Positions 6,338 to 8,458 of a stretch of 8,458 nucleotides of DNA are shown one piece after another. The DNA comes from Polyangiaceae bacterium (GTDB lineage Bacteria > Myxococcota > Polyangia > Polyangiales > Polyangiaceae). The position numbers were made by a program, and so were the translations under genes. The notes below the pieces were generated by a model. It searched no databases. It was given only the letters and a program-made list of their open reading frames with translations, and was not told where the DNA came from. Where the stretch lies: assembly GCA_025936205.1 (NCBI GenBank), contig JAICTU010000409.1:1-8458 (forward strand). The letters are read 5' to 3'. The first letter of the stretch is position 1. Every line of letters begins with the position of its first letter.

Positions 6338-7681
6338 ATGGACACGCCTTCGCTGCCCACGACCCGGCCCACGTCGACCGGGCCGCTCCGCTTCGCGTCG
6401 TCTTCTCTGGTCGGTCTCTTTCCCTTGCTGGGCGCCGGGGTCAGCCTGGCGATTGCCTGCCTGCTGCAGGCGGGGCCAGATGAGAGCTGGGCCGCCTTGC
6501 TGAGGCCGCTGGGCATCCTGGTGGTGCTGCATTCCGCGCATACCGCGCTGTCCAGCGTGCTCTGGCTGCGGTACCGCCGCTTCGAGGCGCCCGAGAGTGC
6601 AGCTTGGCCGACGGTGAGCGTGATCATCCCCGCCTTCAACGAGGGGCCGATGGTCGAGCGCAGCATTCGTTCCGCGGCGCTGAGCGATTACCCGCGCGGC
6701 CTCCTGGAGCTGATCATCGTCGACGACGGCTCGCGCGACGACACCTTCTTCCACATGCGGCACCTGCGGCGGGAGTTCCCCGAGCTGGTGCGGCTGGTGC
6801 GCTTCCGCGGCAATCGCGGCAAGCGCGCCGCGCTGCTCGAGGGCTTCGAGGCCGCGCGCGGCGAGATCGTGATCACCATCGACTCCGACAGCGAGGTGGA
6901 GCCGAGCACGGTGCGCGAGATGGTGAAGCCGTTCCTGGCCGACGCCCGCGTGGGAGCGGTGGCGGGGCGCGTGGCGGTGCTGAATCGCGACTCGTTCATC
7001 AGCCGCATGCTGGAGGTGCAGTACGCGCTGGCGTTCGACTTCGGGCGCGCGGCGCAGTCGGTGTATCGCGCGGTCGCGTGCTGCCCCGGCGCGCTCTCGG
7101 CGTTCCGGCGCGGCGTGATCCTGCCGCACCTGCGGGAGTGGGCGCAGCAACAGTTCCTCGGGCGCCCGGTGAGCCACGGCGAGGATCAGGCGCTCACCAA
7201 CATCGTGCTGCGCGCCGGCTACGACACCGTGTACCAGAGCTCGGCGGTGGTGCACACGCTGGCGCCCACGCGCTACCGGCAGCTGTCGCGCATGTTCGTG
7301 CGCTGGGATCGCAGCTACATCGTCGAGGGCTTCAGCTTCGCCAAGTTCATGCTCACGGCCTACCGGCGCGAGAACCGCCTGCTGCCGATCGTGGGCTTCG
7401 CGTTCTCGACGCTGCGCGTGGTCAGCGTGTTCTATCTGGTGCTCGGGCTGCCCGCGCTCTTCGACGTGCTGACGCTCGGCAGCCACTGGCGCGAGCTGCT
7501 CGGCGTGACGCTGGCGATGCTGGCAGGTGCGAGCTTTACGGCGCTCTACTACTTGAAGATCGAGCGCAGCTTCCGCTTCCTGTACGGGATCGCCTACGCG
7601 CTGTTCTCGGCCGTCTGCCTGCAGTGGATCTTGCCCTGGGCGATGCTCACGGTGCGGGACGAGCGCTGGGGCACGCGCTGA
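6338..7681 (+). CDS. Membrane GT2 glycosyltransferase of the processive (NodC/hyaluronan-synthase-like) type
   Basis: 447 residues from ATG 6338. Two N-terminal membrane segments (about 24-43 and 55-77) precede a cytoplasmic GT-A domain. Visible motifs are VSVIIPAFNEG (93-103, nucleotide-sugar binding), VDDGS with Asp129/Asp130, DSDSE with Asp182 and Asp184 (the DxD metal/UDP site), and GED at 281-283 (probable catalytic base Asp283). The QxxRW acceptor motif appears as RMFVRW (318-323), with Met319 in the Gln position. Three C-terminal membrane segments follow (about 349-376, 387-405, 412-438). This order of two TM, GT-A and three TM matches beta-glycan synthases that polymerise and extrude a polysaccharide from a UDP-sugar. 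The sugar cannot be named. In-frame GTG codons at 6242 and 6275 are alternative starts; no start has a strong Shine-Dalgarno, and ATG 6338 is preferred because it sits close to the first membrane segment. The stop lies in a hairpin shared with the convergent GST gene. Confidence 0.88.
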   Translation: MDTPSLPTTRPTSTGPLRFASSSLVGLFPLLGAGVSLAIACLLQAGPDESWAALLRPLGILVVLHSAHTALSSVLWLRYRRFEAPESAAWPTVSVIIPAFNEGPMVERSIRSAALSDYPRGLLELIIVDDGSRDDTFFHMRHLRREFPELVRLVRFRGNRGKRAALLEGFEAARGEIVITIDSDSEVEPSTVREMVKPFLADARVGAVAGRVAVLNRDSFISRMLEVQYALAFDFGRAAQSVYRAVACCPGALSAFRRGVILPHLREWAQQQFLGRPVSHGEDQALTNIVLRAGYDTVYQSSAVVHTLAPTRYRQLSRMFVRWDRSYIVEGFSFAKFMLTAYRRENRLLPIVGFAFSTLRVVSVFYLVLGLPALFDVLTLGSHWRELLGVTLAMLAGASFTALYYLKIERSFRFLYGIAYALFSAVCLQWILPWAMLTVRDERWGTR

Positions 7682-7690
7682 TTCAGCGCG
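7674..7690. terminator. Small hairpin containing the stop codons of two convergent genes
   Basis: CGCGCTG (7674-7680) pairs perfectly with CAGCGCG (7684-7690) around an ATT loop. The GT2 stop TGA (7679-7681) and the complement of the GST stop (7683-7685) both fall within it. The genes are separated by one base, so any terminator must be inside coding DNA. No T-tract follows on either strand, so efficiency as an intrinsic terminator is doubtful. Confidence 0.4.
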
Positions 7691-8327
7691 GAAAATTCAA
7701 CGGCTGGTCGATGGCCTGAAACTCCGGGCGCGCCTGGCAGAGCGCCTCGTGAGCGAGCAGCGCCGGCAGCGCCAGGTGTTCCAGGGCAGCCGGCACCGCC
7801 TGGCGGAGGAAGTGCACGACGACGGCCAGCGCCACGTCGGCGTGGCTGATGGACTCGCCGAGCAGGTAGGGTGTTCGGCACTCGGCGCGCTCTCTCTCGA
7901 GCAGGCGCAAGGTGTCATCGACCTGGGCTCGGCAGCGCGCCGCCCAGCGGGCGCTCTGGCTGCCGGGGTCGCGCGCGACATTTTCGTAGACCAGGGCGAC
8001 GCCCTTGTCGGCGAGCCCGCAGGCGAGCGCCGCCCAGCGTAGGCCCGCGCGGCGCAGGAGGCCCCGGCGCGGCAGCAGCAGCCGCTCGTCGGGCACCTGG
8101 TCATCGAGCGCGTCGAGGATGGCGGCGCTCTCCACCAGCACCTCGCCGCTCGGCAGCACGAGGGTCGGCACGCGTCGCAGCGGATTGAAGCCGGCGATCT
8201 GCTCGGCGTCGCGAAAAACGGACCAGGGGCGATGTTCAAAGGGCAGTTCGTAAAGCCTCAGCGCAATCGCAACGCGCCGCACGAAGGGGGAGTCGTACTG
8301 TCCGATCAACAGAGGGAGTGTCTGCAC
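7683..8327 (-). CDS. Glutathione S-transferase family protein
   Basis: 214 residues, full length for a cytosolic GST. The N-terminal thioredoxin-like domain shows LLIGQYDSPFVRRVAIAL (6-23), with Ser13 as the likely catalytic residue that activates the glutathione thiol. It also shows RRVPTLVLPSGEVLVES (51-67), giving the conserved cis-Pro54 after Val53 and the Glu66-Ser67 pair that binds the gamma-glutamyl group. The all-helical C-terminal domain contains YLLGESISHADVALA (154-168), with the Ser161/Asp164 N-capping box. The reaction is conjugation or reduction of electrophiles with glutathione; the substrate is unknown. The start is GTG 8325-8327: an in-frame TAG four codons upstream excludes a longer form, and no clear Shine-Dalgarno is present. 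It lies 24 bp after pntB on the same strand and may be cotranscribed with it. Confidence 0.9.
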   Translation of the reverse strand: MQTLPLLIGQYDSPFVRRVAIALRLYELPFEHRPWSVFRDAEQIAGFNPLRRVPTLVLPSGEVLVESAAILDALDDQVPDERLLLPRRGLLRRAGLRWAALACGLADKGVALVYENVARDPGSQSARWAARCRAQVDDTLRLLERERAECRTPYLLGESISHADVALAVVVHFLRQAVPAALEHLALPALLAHEALCQARPEFQAIDQPLNFPR

Positions 8328-8351
8328 GCTGGCATGCTAGCACGCACTCTG

Positions 8352-8458
8352 TCAGTGGGCCGCCTCCTTGATGGCACTACAGAGCTTGGTCAGGCTCGCC
8401 TTGGCGTCTCCGAACAGCATCAGGGTTTGCGGGAGCACGAAGAGCTCGTTCTCGATGC
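8352..8458 (-). CDS. pntB: NAD(P) transhydrogenase subunit beta, C-terminus (partial, runs off the right edge)
   Basis: Only the last 34 residues are present, beginning IENELFVLPQTLMLFGDAK and ending in KEAAH before TGA at 8352-8354. The LFGDAK motif close to the C-terminus, preceded by an N-x-L-F segment and a TLM-type strand, is the hallmark end of the NADP(H)-binding domain III of the proton-translocating (Re/Si-specific) transhydrogenase; E. coli PntB ends similarly with MLFGDAKAS. The enzyme transfers hydride between NADH and NADP+ coupled to proton movement across the inner membrane. The rest of the subunit and any pntA genes would lie beyond 8458. A GST gene begins 24 bp downstream. 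Confidence 0.85.
   Translation of the reverse strand, partial: IENELFVLPQTLMLFGDAKASLTKLCSAIKEAAH

Noticed and set aside
4585..6666. A 693-codon minus-strand open frame overlapping the GT-C-like gene and extending into the GT2 gene
   Set aside because: It is a different frame of the same region with low-complexity Arg/Ala/Gly composition; the GT-C-like frame has ordered membrane segments and family motifs.
6604..7719. A 371-codon plus-strand open frame inside the GT2 gene
   Set aside because: Its product is an Arg/Ala-rich shadow; the overlapping frame carries all GT2 motifs and membrane segments.

Overview
The window is GC-rich throughout. Its gene content suggests a member of the Myxococcota (probably the Polyangia/Sorangium side). 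The pointers are a lipoprotein carrying a MopE-like DNDCDG cysteine motif plus a haem-type CSPCH motif, a second large lipoprotein, a secreted protein beginning with a PWVPWVL motif, and frequent GTG/TTG starts. The assignment is inferred from protein style; no rRNA or other phylogenetic marker is present. I see no tRNA, rRNA, CRISPR array, insertion sequence, integrase or phage gene.

Layout. (1) 1-162, minus: N-terminus of a large secreted protein, cut by the window edge. (2) 163-448: divergent intergenic region. (3) 449-1726, plus: multidomain cysteine-rich lipoprotein (beta-type N-terminal domain, Cys-rich block, MopE-like motif, cytochrome-c-type C-terminus). (4) 1733-1767: a perfect 13-bp hairpin between convergent genes. 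(5) 1795-2256, minus: SRPBCC/AHSA1-family protein. (6) 2304-4214, minus: lipoprotein resembling the methanol-dehydrogenase-type beta-propeller family, 47 bp upstream of the AHSA1 gene and possibly cotranscribed with it. (7) 4371-6197, minus: polytopic GT-C-like membrane protein. (8) 6198-6337: short divergent promoter region with a 7+7 palindrome. (9) 6338-7681, plus: processive-type GT2 glycosyltransferase. (10) 7674-7690: small hairpin holding the stop codons of both converging genes. (11) 7683-8327, minus: glutathione S-transferase. (12) 8352-8458, minus: C-terminus of the NAD(P) transhydrogenase beta subunit (pntB), cut by the window edge.

How they fit together. The GT-C-like protein and the membrane GT2 are divergently arranged across one short promoter region, so a joint role in making or modifying a surface glycan is a reasonable inference. 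The GST follows pntB by 24 bp on the same strand. That is a plausible thiol/NADPH redox pairing, although the link rests on proximity only. The two lipoproteins look like envelope proteins of lineage-typical kind. Most of the window is ordinary chromosomal gene content. The least ordinary items are the combined Cys-rich/MopE-like/haem lipoprotein and the GT2 with an altered QxxRW motif.
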